From contig NZ_QUMK01000012.1 in assembly GCF_010907035.1 (NCBI RefSeq), positions 20,122-84,121 of the forward strand: a DNA stretch of 64,000 nt, read 5' to 3'. Shown one piece after another: positions 29,470 through 39,258 of the stretch. The first letter of the stretch is position 1, and each line of letters opens with the position of its first letter. The translations under genes were made by a program, and so were the position numbers. The notes under the pieces are model-generated. The model saw only the letters and a program-made list of their open reading frames with translations, was not told the origin of the DNA and searched no databases. The DNA comes from Rhodopseudomonas sp. BR0M22 (GTDB lineage Bacteria > Pseudomonadota > Alphaproteobacteria > Rhizobiales > Xanthobacteraceae).

Positions 29470-30933
29470 ATGACCAGACTCGCAGACAAGATCCAAGACG
29501 TCTTCAACGAGCCCGGTTGTGCGGCCAATCAGGCCAAGTCCGACAAACAACGCAAGAAGGGCTGCAGCAAGCCGCTGCAGCCGGGGGGCGCAGCCGGTGG
29601 CTGCGCCTTCGACGGCGCCAAGATCGCGCTGCAGCCGATCGTCGACGTCGCCCACCTGGTGCACGGGCCGATCGCCTGCGAAGGCTCGTCCTGGGACAAC
29701 CGCGGCACCAAGTCGTCGGGCTCGAAGCTGTATCGCACCGGCTTCACCACCGACATGGGCGAGAACGACGTCATTTTCGGCGGCGAGAAGCGGCTGTTCC
29801 GGTCGATCAAGGAAATCATCGAGAAGTACGATCCGCCCGCTGTGTTCGTGTATCAGACCTGCGTGCCGGCGATGATGGGCGACGACATTGTCGCCGTCTG
29901 CAAGGTGGCGGCCGAGAAGTTCGGCAAGCCCTGCATTCCGATCATATCGCCCGGCTTCGTCGGTCCGAAGAATCTCGGCAACAAGCTCGCCGGCGAGGCG
30001 ATGCTGGATTACGTGATCGGCACCCAGGAGCCGGAATTCACGACCGCCTACGACATCAACATCATCGGCGAATACAACGTCGCGGGCGAGCTGTGGCAGG
30101 TCAAGCCGCTGCTCGACGAGCTCGGCATCCGCATCCTGTCGTGCCTGTCGGGAGATGCGCGCTATCACGAAGTCGCGCAATCGCACCGTGCCCGCGCCGC
30201 CATGATGGTGTGCTCGACCGCGATGATAAACGTCGCGCGCAAGATGGAAGAGCGCTACGGCATCCCGTATTTCGAAGGCTCGTTCTACGGCATCAGCGAC
30301 ACCTCCGAGTCGCTGCGCCAGATCGCGCGGCTGCTGATTGCCCGCGGTGCCGATGCCGAACTGATGGACCGCGTCGAAGCCGTGATCGCCCGTGAAGAGG
30401 CTAAAGCCTGGGCGGCGATCAAGGCCTACACCCCGCGGCTCGAAGGCAAGAAGGTGCTTTTGATCACCGGCGGCGTGAAGTCGTGGTCGGTGGTGGCGGC
30501 GCTGCAGGAGGCCGGGCTGACCATTGTCGGCACCAGCGTCAAGAAGTCGACCAAGGAAGACAAGGCGCGGCTCAAGGAGATGAGCCCCGACGTCCACCAG
30601 ATCGACGATCTGCGCCCACGCGAAATGTACAAGATGCTCAAGGACGCGCAGGCCGACATCATGCTGTCGGGCGGCCGCTCGCAGTTCGTCGCCTTGAAGG
30701 CGCGAATGCCCTGGATGGATATCAACCAGGAGCGCACCTACGCGTATTGCGGCTATGTCGGCATCGTCGAGATGGTCCGGCAGATCGACAAGTCGCTGTC
30801 CAATCCGATCTGGGCTCAGGTGCGCAGCGCCCCGCCGTGGGACGAAGTGACCTGGGAACAGCGCGCCGATGCCGCGAATGCCGCCGACGATCGCCAGCGC
30901 GCGATCTTCGGGCGCTCAGCCCGAGTGGCGTAG
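29470..30933 (+). CDS. nifE: NifE, FeMo-cofactor scaffold alpha-like subunit
   Basis: This 487-residue NifD homologue forms NifEN with NifN, on which NifB-co is matured to FeMo-co. A Cys/Lys-rich N-terminal stretch is followed by GGCAFDGAKIALQPI, HGPIACEGSSWDNRG and QTCVPAMMGDDI, holding the cluster cysteines. It follows nifK by 39 bases and precedes nifN by 10 bases. Confidence 0.98.
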   Translation: MTRLADKIQDVFNEPGCAANQAKSDKQRKKGCSKPLQPGGAAGGCAFDGAKIALQPIVDVAHLVHGPIACEGSSWDNRGTKSSGSKLYRTGFTTDMGENDVIFGGEKRLFRSIKEIIEKYDPPAVFVYQTCVPAMMGDDIVAVCKVAAEKFGKPCIPIISPGFVGPKNLGNKLAGEAMLDYVIGTQEPEFTTAYDINIIGEYNVAGELWQVKPLLDELGIRILSCLSGDARYHEVAQSHRARAAMMVCSTAMINVARKMEERYGIPYFEGSFYGISDTSESLRQIARLLIARGADAELMDRVEAVIAREEAKAWAAIKAYTPRLEGKKVLLITGGVKSWSVVAALQEAGLTIVGTSVKKSTKEDKARLKEMSPDVHQIDDLRPREMYKMLKDAQADIMLSGGRSQFVALKARMPWMDINQERTYAYCGYVGIVEMVRQIDKSLSNPIWAQVRSAPPWDEVTWEQRADAANAADDRQRAIFGRSARVA

Positions 30934-30943
30934 GGAGGCTGCG

Positions 30944-32317
30944 ATGGCACAGATCGTCACTTCGACCAAATCCTGCACCGTCAATCCGCTGCGGATGAGT
31001 CAGCCGCTCGGCGCCGCGCTGGCCTTCATGGGCCTGCGCAACTGCATGCCGCTGCTGCACGGCTCGCAAGGGTGCACCTCGTTCGGCCTGGTGCTGTTCG
31101 TGCGGCACTTCCGCGAACAGATCCCGCTGCAGACCACGGCGATGAGCGAAGTCGCCACCGTGCTCGGCGGGTTTGAAAATGTCGAGCAGGCGATCGTCAA
31201 CATTGTCGGTCGCACCAAGCCCGACGTGATCGGGATCTGCACCACCGGCGTCACCGAGATCAAAGGCGACGATCTCGACGGCTACATCAAGGATGTGCGC
31301 AAGAAGCATCCCGAGCTCGCGCACGTGGCGCTGGTGCCGGTCTCCGCGCCAGATTTCAAGGGAGCGTTCGAAGACGGCTTTGCCGCGACGGTGACGCGGA
31401 TCGTCGAGACGCTGGTGGAGGCGCCGGCCGAAGGCGCCGCGCCGGATGCCGACAAGATCAATGTCTTGGCCGGCAGTCATCTGACGCCGGGCGACATCGA
31501 TGAGCTGCGCGACATCATCGAAGCCTTTGGCCTGGTGCCGACCTTCCTGCCAGATATCTCCGGCTCGCTCGACGGCCATATGCCGGACGACTTCACCCCG
31601 ACGACCCACGGTGGAGTCTCTGTGGCGGAAGTCGCGGCAATGGGCGGCGCTGTGCATACCCTCGCAATCGGCGCTCAGATGCGCAAAGCCGCGCTGGCAC
31701 TCGAAGCCAAGGCCGGGGTGCCGTTCACGCTGCTGGCGCGGGTCACCGGGCTCGCAGCCGCCGATGAGCTGATGGCGACGCTTGCCAGGATCAGCGGTCG
31801 TCCGGTGCCGCCGAAGTATCGCCGGCAGCGCAGCCAGCTCGTCGACGCCATGCTCGACGGCCACTTCTATTTCGGCGGAAAGAGCGTCGCGATCGGCGCC
31901 GAGCCGGACATGCTGCTGAATATCGGCGGTTGGCTCGCCGACATGGGCTGTACCGTCAGCGCCGCCGTCACCACCACCACCTCGCCGATCCTGCCACAGG
32001 TGCCGAGCGACGAGGTGCTGATCGGCGACCTCGAAGATCTCGAACGCCGCGCCGAAGATTGCGATCTCTTGGTGACGCATTCGCACGGCCGCCAAGCCGC
32101 GGAGCGCTTGGGCGTACCGCTGTTCCGGATGGGCCTGCCGATGTTCGACCGGCTCGGCGCCGCGCATCAGGTCGCGGTCGGCTATCGCGGCACCCGCGAT
32201 CTGATCTTCGCAATCGGCAATGTGTTCATCGCCAACATCAAGGAGCCGGATGTGAACAGTTGGCGCTCCGCCGCCGCTCACCCGGACGAGACCCATGCGC
32301 CGGCTACGGCTCATTAG
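30944..32317 (+). CDS. nifN: NifN, FeMo-cofactor scaffold beta-like subunit
   Basis: This 457-residue NifK homologue partners NifE. CTVNPLRMSQPLGAALAFMG, HGSQGCTSF and the segment TTAMSEVATVLGGFENVEQA match the family. The start is ATG 30944 with GGGAGG upstream; the frame is open upstream inside nifE. The length is normal. Confidence 0.97.
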   Translation: MAQIVTSTKSCTVNPLRMSQPLGAALAFMGLRNCMPLLHGSQGCTSFGLVLFVRHFREQIPLQTTAMSEVATVLGGFENVEQAIVNIVGRTKPDVIGICTTGVTEIKGDDLDGYIKDVRKKHPELAHVALVPVSAPDFKGAFEDGFAATVTRIVETLVEAPAEGAAPDADKINVLAGSHLTPGDIDELRDIIEAFGLVPTFLPDISGSLDGHMPDDFTPTTHGGVSVAEVAAMGGAVHTLAIGAQMRKAALALEAKAGVPFTLLARVTGLAAADELMATLARISGRPVPPKYRRQRSQLVDAMLDGHFYFGGKSVAIGAEPDMLLNIGGWLADMGCTVSAAVTTTTSPILPQVPSDEVLIGDLEDLERRAEDCDLLVTHSHGRQAAERLGVPLFRMGLPMFDRLGAAHQVAVGYRGTRDLIFAIGNVFIANIKEPDVNSWRSAAAHPDETHAPATAH

Positions 32318-32372
32318 CAACGACGGCAGTCGAGCGGAGCACAGCGCCGATGCACAACTCAGGAGAACCGGC

Positions 32373-32771
32373 ATGAAAGTCGCTTTCGCCACCCAGGATC
32401 TTGCGCGCGTCGATGCGCATTTCGGCTGGGCACGGAACATCGCGATCTACGAAGTCACCGCCGACGACTATCGCTTCGTCGAAGCGGTGCAGTTCGCCGA
32501 GGAAAAGGAAGACGGCAACGAGGACAAGCTGGTCGCCAAGATCGATGCGATCCGTGACTGCGCCATCATGTACTGCACGGCGATCGGCGGTTCGGGCGCG
32601 GCGCGCGTCGTCGCCGCCCAGGTCCATCCGCTGAAGCTGGCGCAGCCGGAGCTGATCACCGACTTGATCACCAAGCTGCAGGGCGTGCTGCGCGGCGTGC
32701 CGCCGCCGTGGCTGCGCAAGGCGCTGATGAAGGGTGAAGAGCGCACGTTCGATTTTGCCGACGAGGCCTGA
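32373..32771 (+). CDS. nifX: NifX
   Basis: This 132-residue NifX binds NifB-co and the VK-cluster and shuttles them to or from NifEN. It has the family core [19 protein letters not shown] and [14 protein letters not shown] precedes ATG 32373. It is homologous to the C-terminal domain of NifB in this window. Confidence 0.96.
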   Translation: MKVAFATQDLARVDAHFGWARNIAIYEVTADDYRFVEAVQFAEEKEDGNEDKLVAKIDAIRDCAIMYCTAIGGSGAARVVAAQVHPLKLAQPELITDLITKLQGVLRGVPPPWLRKALMKGEERTFDFADEA

Positions 32772-32772
32772 C

Positions 32773-33237
32773 ATGACCGACGCCACCACTGCTCCCGACG
32801 CCGCGCTCGACTCGCTGTTCGTCAAGGAACTGGTCAAGCAGCTCCGCGCCCAGGACACCCATGGTGTCTGGGAGGGCAAGTCCGATCTGAAGCTGCTGGA
32901 GCCGTTCATCGTCGACAAGGCCAAGCGCCGCGAGATCCCGATCATGGGCGATCCGGATCCGGAGACGCTGTGGCGGCTGGAGCTGTTCTACAACGCTGTC
33001 GCCCTGTCGATCGAACGCGAGACCAGGATCATGGTGTCGCCGATGATGAAGATGCACCACGAAGGCTTCGGCCGGCTGATCCTCAGCGCCGGGCGGCTGA
33101 TCGTCATCAACAAACACATGCGCGACGTTCATCGCTTCGGCTTCGACAGCCTCGGCAAGCTGGCCGAGGAGGGCGACAAGCTGGTCGCAGCCGGCGTGCA
33201 GATGATCCTGAAATATCCCGACGTCGCCAACCTCTAA
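32773..33237 (+). CDS. NifX-associated protein (DUF269)
   Basis: This 154-residue protein of the DUF269 family almost always follows nif[44 protein letters not shown] and the closing KYPDVANL are typical. It lies one base after nifX, so it is translationally coupled. Its role is undefined; an auxiliary part in FeMo-co trafficking is inferred from position. Confidence 0.94.
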   Translation: MTDATTAPDAALDSLFVKELVKQLRAQDTHGVWEGKSDLKLLEPFIVDKAKRREIPIMGDPDPETLWRLELFYNAVALSIERETRIMVSPMMKMHHEGFGRLILSAGRLIVINKHMRDVHRFGFDSLGKLAEEGDKLVAAGVQMILKYPDVANL

Positions 33238-33255
33238 CGCGAGAGCGAGATCCGC

Positions 33256-33462
33256 ATGTCCGACATCGACACGCTGAAGGCCGAGATCAAGAAGCTGTCC
33301 GCTCGCGCGACGACGATGAAGATGAATCTGCACGACCTGTCGGAGGAGCTGCCGATCAATTGGCAGACCATCATGACGGTGGCGCAGGAAACCCAGGATG
33401 CCTACGCGGCCCTTGAAGCCGCGCGGAAGGCTTTGAAGGAGCTGGAAGCGAAGGCCGCCTGA
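33256..33462 (+). CDS. CCE_0567-family small helical protein (DUF683)
   Basis: This 68-residue protein is almost wholly helical (TLKAEIKKLSARATTMKMNLHDLSEELPINW, then heptad-like EAARKALKELEAK), fitting the DUF683/CCE_0567 family of the nifX region. It probably forms a helical-hairpin dimer, and metal binding has been reported for a cyanobacterial member. The function is unknown. Confidence 0.9.
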   Translation: MSDIDTLKAEIKKLSARATTMKMNLHDLSEELPINWQTIMTVAQETQDAYAALEAARKALKELEAKAA

Positions 33463-33521
33463 TCGCGGCCGGACGCCTCAGCCCAAACAGCGCGGCCGCG
33501 AGGCCGCGCGAGGAGCGAACA

Positions 33522-33833
33522 ATGGCGATCTTTTCCACCCGCGACGGCCAGCCGTGGGAACCGACCTATCTCACTGCGATCGACGACAAGAAGTGCATCG
33601 GTTGCGGCCGTTGTCACAAGGTGTGCTCGCGCGACGTGATGCATCTGATGGGCGTCAACGAAGACGGCGAGCTGGTGTCCTGTTCGCTCGACGACGATGA
33701 CGACGATGACGAATTCGTCCGCAAGGTGATGGTGCTCGACGCCGCCGGCAATTGCATCGGCTGCTCGGCCTGCGTCCGGGTCTGCCCGAAGGCATGCCAG
33801 ACCCACGTCAAGGCTAGCGAACTCGGGCTCTAA
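33522..33833 (+). CDS. fdxB: Nif-specific ferredoxin III (FdxB)
   Basis: This 103-residue ferredoxin has two [4Fe-4S] motifs, CIGCGRCHKVC and CIGCSACVRVCPKAC, separated by about 45 residues. Between them lies an unbroken run of seven Asp plus Glu (about residues 57-64). The family is restricted to nif clusters. AGGAG precedes the ATG. It precedes nifQ by 17 bases and probably supplies electrons for cofactor synthesis or nitrogenase. Confidence 0.95.
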   Translation: MAIFSTRDGQPWEPTYLTAIDDKKCIGCGRCHKVCSRDVMHLMGVNEDGELVSCSLDDDDDDDEFVRKVMVLDAAGNCIGCSACVRVCPKACQTHVKASELGL

Positions 33834-33850
33834 GCAAGGGAGCGACGCAC

Positions 33851-34561
33851 ATGCTCGGCGCAGCGGGAATCCAGGCGGGAAGCGCGACAGCGGCGACGCT
33901 GCCGCTGCGCGTGACGGCGTCGAGCTTTGCGTCCTCGCCGGCAGTCATGTACCGGGCGCTGACCGGATCCACGCCAGCCGAAGCCCAGATCGATGACGAT
34001 CGGGCATTCGATCGTCACGTGCTGGCGTCGATCCTGTCGGTTGCGGTCACCGAACCCGGCTCGATCACGGAGTCCAGCGGTCTGACGCCCGACGATTTCG
34101 CGGCGCTGATCGTCGGCTGGTTCCCGCATGTCTCGGTCCTGTTGTCGGTGCTGGCGGTCGGCGAGCACGATGAGGACGAGGAAGCCGCGATGGTCCGCGA
34201 TCTCTTGCTCAAGCATCGCTCGACCAGTGGTGACGTTGGGCGCTGGCTCGCCGCGATGGTGGCGCGACGGGCAATGCAGCCGGAGCACTTGTGGGAGGAT
34301 CTCGGCCTGCGCAATCGCGCCGAGCTGAGCCGGTTGCTGATGCGGCATTTCGAGCCGCTGGCCCGCGACAACACCCGCAACATGCGCTGGAAGCGGTTCT
34401 TCTACCGCAAGCTCTGCGAAGACGACGGTATGGTGATGTGTAGCACCCCGGTCTGCTCGCAGTGCGGCGACTTCGCCGAGTGCTTCGGCGAAGAGACCGG
34501 CGAAAGCCGGATGGCGATCCGCCGCCGCGAGGTGGAGCTTCGGACGGCGGGCGTGGCTTAA
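33851..34561 (+). CDS. nifQ: NifQ, molybdenum donor for FeMo-co
   Basis: This 236-residue NifQ carries a Mo-Fe-S cluster and hands molybdenum to NifEN/NifH. The C-terminal cysteine motif C-X4-C-X2-C-X5-C is intact (MCSTPVCSQCGDFAECF). Helical NifQ signatures such as RNMRWKRFFYRKLCE lie just before it. The N-terminal 40 residues are Ala/Ser-rich and variable. It is the last gene of the nifHDKENX run. Confidence 0.95.
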   Translation: MLGAAGIQAGSATAATLPLRVTASSFASSPAVMYRALTGSTPAEAQIDDDRAFDRHVLASILSVAVTEPGSITESSGLTPDDFAALIVGWFPHVSVLLSVLAVGEHDEDEEAAMVRDLLLKHRSTSGDVGRWLAAMVARRAMQPEHLWEDLGLRNRAELSRLLMRHFEPLARDNTRNMRWKRFFYRKLCEDDGMVMCSTPVCSQCGDFAECFGEETGESRMAIRRREVELRTAGVA

Positions 34562-34574
34562 GTCAGATTCAGAA

Positions 34575-34800
34575 AGCATTGCCGCATGCACAGCGGGCTC
34601 TTTCTCCCGACGCGCGGGGAGAAGGGTGGGATGAGGGGGCCTCACCACACGGCCGAGTGCTGATAGTGACGTTGGTAGTCCGGCGAATACAGCTCGCATG
34701 CTGAGACGTCTGGGAGCGCCCCCTCACCCGGCCTGGCTTTGCCGGGCCGACCTCCCCCCGCGCGCGGGGAGAGGTTAGCGCCGCGTAGCGGGGTAGCTCG
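34575..34800. repeat. Intergenic repeats (CGCGCGGGGAGA type) between nifQ and iscA
   Basis: No gene is supported between 34562 and 34846. Two copies of a CGCGGGGAGA-containing unit (about 34610-34622 and 34758-34774) and CCCCTCACCCGGCC / GGGCCGACCTCCCC palindromic sections form a repeat block of a kind common in alphaproteobacterial genomes. It splits the nif island into two transcription units. Confidence 0.55.
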
Positions 34801-34846
34801 CCTCTAACCTGCGATCCATTGTCGGGAACCGTCGGCTTCGCGACGA

Positions 34847-34862
34847 TGTCGGACCTCCGACA
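34847..34862. promoter_or_regulatory. NifA upstream activator site for iscA-nifUSVW
   Basis: TGTCGGACCTCCGACA is an exact TGT-N10-ACA whose arms are extended to six bases (TGTCGG/CCGACA). It lies 72 bases upstream of the -24. Confidence 0.78.
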
Positions 34863-34918
34863 TTGTCGGGTGCTGATAATTTGGCGCGAAATCAGTAGCT
34901 TGTCGTTTGTGTCCAGGC

Positions 34919-34934
34919 TGGCACAGCGGTTGCA
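34919..34934 (+). promoter_or_regulatory. Sigma54 (-24/-12) promoter of iscA-nifUSVW
   Basis: TGGCACAGCGGTTGCA matches the consensus at all but one position, with exact spacing. The start codon of iscA lies 37 bases downstream. Confidence 0.88.
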
Positions 34935-34970
34935 CTTGTTCATGTCGGACCCAACAGATGGAGGCCGACC

Positions 34971-35291
34971 ATGATCATTCTCACCGAACAAGCCGGGACC
35001 GCCGTGAAGGCTGCGATGTCGCGCGCCGGCAAGCTCGATGCCGGGCTTCGCGTCATGGTCGAGGCCGGTGGCTGCGCCGGCTACAAGTACCTGATCGGGC
35101 TCGACGCCGAACCGCGGGTCGACGACGCCGTGGTCGAAGCCAGCGGCGTGAAGGTGTTCATCGATCCGGACTCGCAGCCGCTTCTGTCCGGCATGACGAT
35201 CGACTTCGTCGAGAGCCTCGAGGGCTCGGGCTTCACCTTCGACAATCCCAATGCCGGCACCAAATGCGGCTGCGGCAAGTCGTTCGGTTAG
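34971..35291 (+). CDS. Nif-type IscA, A-type Fe-S carrier
   Basis: This 106-residue A-type carrier has the three conserved cysteines: one in AGGCAGYKY and two in CGCGK near the end. It lies just upstream of nifU under its own sigma54 promoter, as is common for nif IscA. It probably accepts clusters from NifU. It is related to, but clearly distinct from, the carrier at 20994. Confidence 0.93.
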   Translation: MIILTEQAGTAVKAAMSRAGKLDAGLRVMVEAGGCAGYKYLIGLDAEPRVDDAVVEASGVKVFIDPDSQPLLSGMTIDFVESLEGSGFTFDNPNAGTKCGCGKSFG

Positions 35292-35319
35292 GGCGCAATT
35301 CGACCCACGGAGGCGCGTC

Positions 35320-36309
35320 ATGCTCGGTTTCGGCAAATTCGACCACCACTTCTCCACCTCCGCCAATGCGGGCCCGCTGCCGCAGGCCAATGCGGTTGGG
35401 CGGTTCGGCAGCATCGGCTGGGGTGATGCCGTCAAGCTGATGCTGAAGGTCGAGCCCGAAGACGGGCGGATCGCCGAGGCCCGGTTTCAGGCGTTCGGCT
35501 GTAGCTCTGCAATTGCAGCTTCGGCGGCGGTCACCGACATGATCACCGGCAAGACGATCGACGAAGCCAGCGGCATCGGTGCCGGTGCGATCGCCGATTA
35601 CCTCGGCGGTCTGCCGCGCGAACGGATGTACTGCGCGGTGATGAACTTCGAGGCCCTGCAGCAGGCGATCGGGTCGTATCGCGGCAAGGCAGCGGTGGCC
35701 GAGGCGGATGCGCCGCCGGCCTGCAAGTGCCTCGGCGTCGGTCAGATGATGATCGAGCGCACCATCCGCTTCAACCGGCTGACCAGCCTCGACGACGTCA
35801 CCGCCTATACCAAGGCCGCCGGCAGTTGCAGCACCTGCTTCAAGCAGATCGAATCCTTGCTGGCCCGGGTCAATGCCGAGATGGTCGAGGATGGGCTGAT
35901 CGCGGCTGACGACGCTTACCGGATCGGTTCGGCGACGCCGCGCGCCGCCGAGCTGAAGCCGCACGGCGCTCCGCCGCCGGCCGCAAACATCTTTGCCGCC
36001 AAGGCGACGCCCGCGCATCTTCGCCCCGTCGCGAAGGCCGCGCCGCCGCGTCCGGCGCCGCCGACCGGTGGCGTGGTCGATGCGCCGCCGCAGGAGGCGC
36101 TGATCGCGGAAGCGATCGAGGAGTTGCGCCCGCATCTGCAGCGTGATGGCGGCGATTGTGAATTCGTCAGCCTCGATGGCAACATTGTCTATGTTCGGCT
36201 GACCGGCAATTGCGTCGGATGCCAGCTTTCGTCGGTGACGTTGTCCGGCGTTCAGGCCAGGCTCGCCGAGAAGTTCGGCCGGCCGCTCCGCGTGGTGCCT
36301 GTGTCATGA
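35320..36309 (+). CDS. nifU: NifU, Fe-S scaffold (with Trp in place of a scaffold Cys)
   Basis: This 329-residue three-domain NifU has an IscU-like N-terminus (1-125), a [2Fe-2S] ferredoxin-like middle and a C-terminal Nfu domain with CVGC. The middle domain cysteines CKC and CSTC are present, as are the second and third scaffold cysteines (FGCSSAIA and MYCAVM). The first scaffold Cys, found in the usual SLSCGDA motif, is Trp here (GSIGWGDA, residue 34, codon TGG). The start is ATG 35320; the stop overlaps the nifS start. A long Pro/Ala linker joins the last two domains. Confidence 0.95.
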   Translation: MLGFGKFDHHFSTSANAGPLPQANAVGRFGSIGWGDAVKLMLKVEPEDGRIAEARFQAFGCSSAIAASAAVTDMITGKTIDEASGIGAGAIADYLGGLPRERMYCAVMNFEALQQAIGSYRGKAAVAEADAPPACKCLGVGQMMIERTIRFNRLTSLDDVTAYTKAAGSCSTCFKQIESLLARVNAEMVEDGLIAADDAYRIGSATPRAAELKPHGAPPPAANIFAAKATPAHLRPVAKAAPPRPAPPTGGVVDAPPQEALIAEAIEELRPHLQRDGGDCEFVSLDGNIVYVRLTGNCVGCQLSSVTLSGVQARLAEKFGRPLRVVPVS

Positions 36310-37541
36310 ACGAGCCGGCAGACATCGTCTATCTCGACGCCAACGCAACGACGCGCACCGATCCCCGCGTCGTCGAGGCGATGCTGCCGTACTTCTCGCT
36401 GTATTACGGCAACCCGTCGTCGAAATATGCCCTCGGTGGTCACGCCGCGCTCGCCGTCAAGCGCGCCCGCGAGCAGGTGCAGGCGCTGGTCGGCGCCGCG
36501 CAGCCGCACGAACTGATCTTCACCTCGGGCGGCACCGAGAGCAACAACGCGGCGATCCTGTCGGCGCTCGAGGCGGCGCCGCGACGGCGCGAAGTGATCA
36601 TCTCGGCGGTGGAGCATCCGGCGGTGCTGTCGCTGTGCGCCTGGCTGGAAAAGAACAAGGGCATTCGCGTCCACCTGATTCCGGTCGATCGTCAGGGCCG
36701 GCTGGATATTCTGGCCTATCGCGAAGCGATGTCGGACCGTGTCGCAATCGCGTCGATCATGTGGGCCAATAACGAGACCGGCGTGATTCAGCCGGTGGCC
36801 GATCTCGCCGAGCTTGCCAAAGAAGTCGGCGCGCTGTTTCACACCGATGCGGTACAGGCGGTCGGCAAGTGCCCGATCGATCTGCAGTCGACCATGATCG
36901 ACATGCTGTCGTTATCCGGACACAAGCTGCACGGCCCCAAAGGCATCGGCGCGCTGTATGTCCGGAACGGCATCCGCTTCAAACCGCAGATCAAGGGCGG
37001 TCAGCAGGAGCGCGGCCGCCGCGCCGGCACCGAGAACGTGCCGGGCATCGTCGGCCTCGGCATCGCGGCCGAACTCGCCGCCGCTGCGATGGCCGACGAG
37101 GACATCCGGGTGCGCGGTCTCCGCGACCGTCTTGAACGCGAGATCCTGGCGCGGGTCGATCACTGCGTCGCCGTCGGCGCCCGTGCCGAGCGGCTGCCGA
37201 ACACGTCGAACATTGCGTTCTCGTTCATCGACAGCGAGGCGATCATCACGCTGCTCGACCGTGCCGGCATTGCAGCATCGATGGGCTCGGCCTGCGCGAC
37301 CGGGTCGTTCGAACCGTCACACGTCCTGATGGCGATGAAAGTCGCCGAAGACGCGATCCGCGGCGGCGTCCGGTTCTCGCTGTCGCGCGACAACACCGAG
37401 GCCGACATCGATCGAGCGCTCGAAGTGATTCCCCCCGTGATCACCAAGCTGCGGGCGATCTCGCCGTTCGGGGCCGACGAGGGGGCCCCGCAAGCGGTGG
37501 CGCGTTCGTCAGGCAGTGCGCAAGGAACAAGCCATGTCTGA
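36306..37541 (+). CDS. nifS: NifS, cysteine desulfurase
   Basis: This 411-residue PLP enzyme supplies sulfur to NifU. The N-terminal YLDANATT, the PLP lysine in [10 protein letters not shown] and the active-site Cys in SACATGS are all present (class I desulfurase). ATGA overlap with nifU and an 8-base overlap with nifV indicate tight coupling. The C-terminal 25 residues are Ala/Ser-rich and extend beyond most NifS. Confidence 0.97.
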   Translation: MNEPADIVYLDANATTRTDPRVVEAMLPYFSLYYGNPSSKYALGGHAALAVKRAREQVQALVGAAQPHELIFTSGGTESNNAAILSALEAAPRRREVIISAVEHPAVLSLCAWLEKNKGIRVHLIPVDRQGRLDILAYREAMSDRVAIASIMWANNETGVIQPVADLAELAKEVGALFHTDAVQAVGKCPIDLQSTMIDMLSLSGHKLHGPKGIGALYVRNGIRFKPQIKGGQQERGRRAGTENVPGIVGLGIAAELAAAAMADEDIRVRGLRDRLEREILARVDHCVAVGARAERLPNTSNIAFSFIDSEAIITLLDRAGIAASMGSACATGSFEPSHVLMAMKVAEDAIRGGVRFSLSRDNTEADIDRALEVIPPVITKLRAISPFGADEGAPQAVARSSGSAQGTSHV

Positions 37542-38730
37542 GATCAAGTCTGAGACCGTTCGGCCTGATCAGTCTCTCGGCAGCTTTCAGGCCGCGCCGA
37601 TCGTGCTCAACGACACCACATTGCGCGATGGCGAGCAGGCGCCGGGGGTGGCTTTCTCCACCGCCGAGAAAGTGGCGATTGCCCGCGCGCTGGCCTGGGC
37701 CGGAGTGCCGGAGATCGAAGCCGGAACCCCGGCGATGGGCGCCGACGAGATCGCCGCGATCCGCGCCATTGTCGAGGCCGAGCTGCCGCTGACCACCATC
37801 GCCTGGTGCCGGATGCGCACCGAGGACGTCGATGCCGCGCTCGAGGCCGGAGTTTCGATGGTCAATGTCTCGGTGCCGGTGTCGGACGTGCAGATCGCCG
37901 CCAAGCTCGGCGGGAAACGCGCGAATGCGATCGAGACCGTCAAACGGGTGGTCGGCTACGCCCGCGACCGCGGTCTCGATGTCGCCGTCGGCGGCGAGGA
38001 TTCGTCGCGCGCCGATCCAGAATTCCTCGCCGAGGTGATTGCCACCGCGAGGGCATCCGGCGCGCGCCGGTTTCGGATCGCCGATACACTCAGCGTGCTC
38101 GACCCGTTCTCCAGCCACGCGCTGCTCGCGACGCTCCGTGCTTCGACCGATCTCGAACTCGAATTCCACGGCCACGACGATCTCGGCCTTGCCACCGCCA
38201 ATACGCTGGCGGCGCTCCGGGCCGGCGCCACTCACGCCTCGGTCACGGTGATCGGCCTCGGCGAACGCGCCGGCAACGCGCCGCTGGAAGAAGTTGCGGT
38301 GGCGCTGAAGCAGCTCTATGGCCGCGACACCGGCATCGTGTTGTCGGAGCTCGGCAATGTTGCCGATCTGGTCGCCACCGCGGCGGCGCGCACCATTCCG
38401 CTCAACAAGGCGATCGTCGGCGAGCACGTCTTCACCCATGAATCAGGAATTCATGTCGACGGCCTGCTGAAGGATCAGCGCACCTACCAGTCGCTCGATC
38501 CGAACCTGTTCGGCCGCTCCAACCGCATCGTCATCGGCAAGCATTCCGGACTGTCGGCAATCACTTCGTCGCTCGCCAAGCTCGATCTGCCGGCAACCGC
38601 AGACGAGGCACAGGGGATCCTGGCCAAGGTTCGCCGCTATGCGGTCACCCACAAGGGCCCGGTCGGCAACGAAACACTGATCGCGATCTGGCGCGAAGTT
38701 CGCGAGCGGACGCTCACCACTTGCGCCTGA
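37534..38730 (+). CDS. nifV: NifV, homocitrate synthase
   Basis: This 398-residue enzyme condenses acetyl-CoA and 2-oxoglutarate to homocitrate, the organic ligand of FeMo-co. [16 protein letters not shown] is the DRE-TIM signature. [18 protein letters not shown] and [14 protein letters not shown] are typical of homocitrate synthases. A C-terminal helical region completes the protein. It begins inside the end of nifS. Confidence 0.96.
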   Translation: MSEIKSETVRPDQSLGSFQAAPIVLNDTTLRDGEQAPGVAFSTAEKVAIARALAWAGVPEIEAGTPAMGADEIAAIRAIVEAELPLTTIAWCRMRTEDVDAALEAGVSMVNVSVPVSDVQIAAKLGGKRANAIETVKRVVGYARDRGLDVAVGGEDSSRADPEFLAEVIATARASGARRFRIADTLSVLDPFSSHALLATLRASTDLELEFHGHDDLGLATANTLAALRAGATHASVTVIGLGERAGNAPLEEVAVALKQLYGRDTGIVLSELGNVADLVATAAARTIPLNKAIVGEHVFTHESGIHVDGLLKDQRTYQSLDPNLFGRSNRIVIGKHSGLSAITSSLAKLDLPATADEAQGILAKVRRYAVTHKGPVGNETLIAIWREVRERTLTTCA

Positions 38731-38758
38731 GCGGCGACAACAGACCAAGGAGACCGAG

Positions 38759-39109
38759 ATGAGCACATCCGCCGTCACCGAATCCGCCGACATCGTTGCC
38801 CGGCTGCAGCGCGCCGGCTCTGCCGAGGAGTTCTTCGAACTGCTCGGCGTCGACTACGATCCCAAGCTGCTCGCCGTCGCGAGGCTGCACATCCTCCGGC
38901 GCATGGGCCAGTATCTCGCCGGCGAAGATCTCGAGCATCTGTCGGGCGAGGAAGCTGCTGCCCGCTGCAAGGCCGTGCTGGAGCGGGCCTATGCCGATTT
39001 CGTCGCATCCTCGCCGCTCGATCAGCGGGTGTTCAAGGTGCTGAAGGACGCAGTGGCACCGAAGACGCCGAAGCGGCCGGCCTTCGTTCCGCTCGACGCA
39101 TTGAAGTAA
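38759..39109 (+). CDS. nifW: NifW
   Basis: This 116-residue NifW (nitrogenase-stabilising/protective protein) has LQRAGSAEEFFELLGVDYDP and VARLHILRRMGQYL as family signatures. It is thought to protect or assist maturation of the MoFe protein. A strong terminator follows, ending the iscA-nifUSVW operon. Confidence 0.94.
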   Translation: MSTSAVTESADIVARLQRAGSAEEFFELLGVDYDPKLLAVARLHILRRMGQYLAGEDLEHLSGEEAAARCKAVLERAYADFVASSPLDQRVFKVLKDAVAPKTPKRPAFVPLDALK

Positions 39110-39136
39110 CCATCCGCATCTTGCACCCTGCTATCG

Positions 39137-39168
39137 ACGGCCCGTCGCACTCGCGGCGGGCCGTTTTT
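39137..39168 (+). terminator. Rho-independent terminator after nifW
   Basis: A 12-base-pair stem (39137-39148 with 39153-39164, one G-T pair) has a four-base loop and runs into TTTTT. Confidence 0.9.
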
Positions 39169-39258
39169 GCTGTGCCTGGCTGCGGCGCTTTCTCACATCG
39201 ATGTTGTGTTTGTCGGGTGATTTCACGCCGCCGTGAAATGTCTGGTCGGTCACGCCGC

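Noticed and set aside
27802..30597. A 931-codon minus-strand open frame opposite nifK and nifE
   Set aside because: It is a shadow of nifK and nifE with the same compositional artefact and no recognisable domains.
34562..34970. Additional small genes in the nifQ-iscA gap
   Set aside because: Open frames there run through palindromic repeats and the promoter and give low-complexity products.
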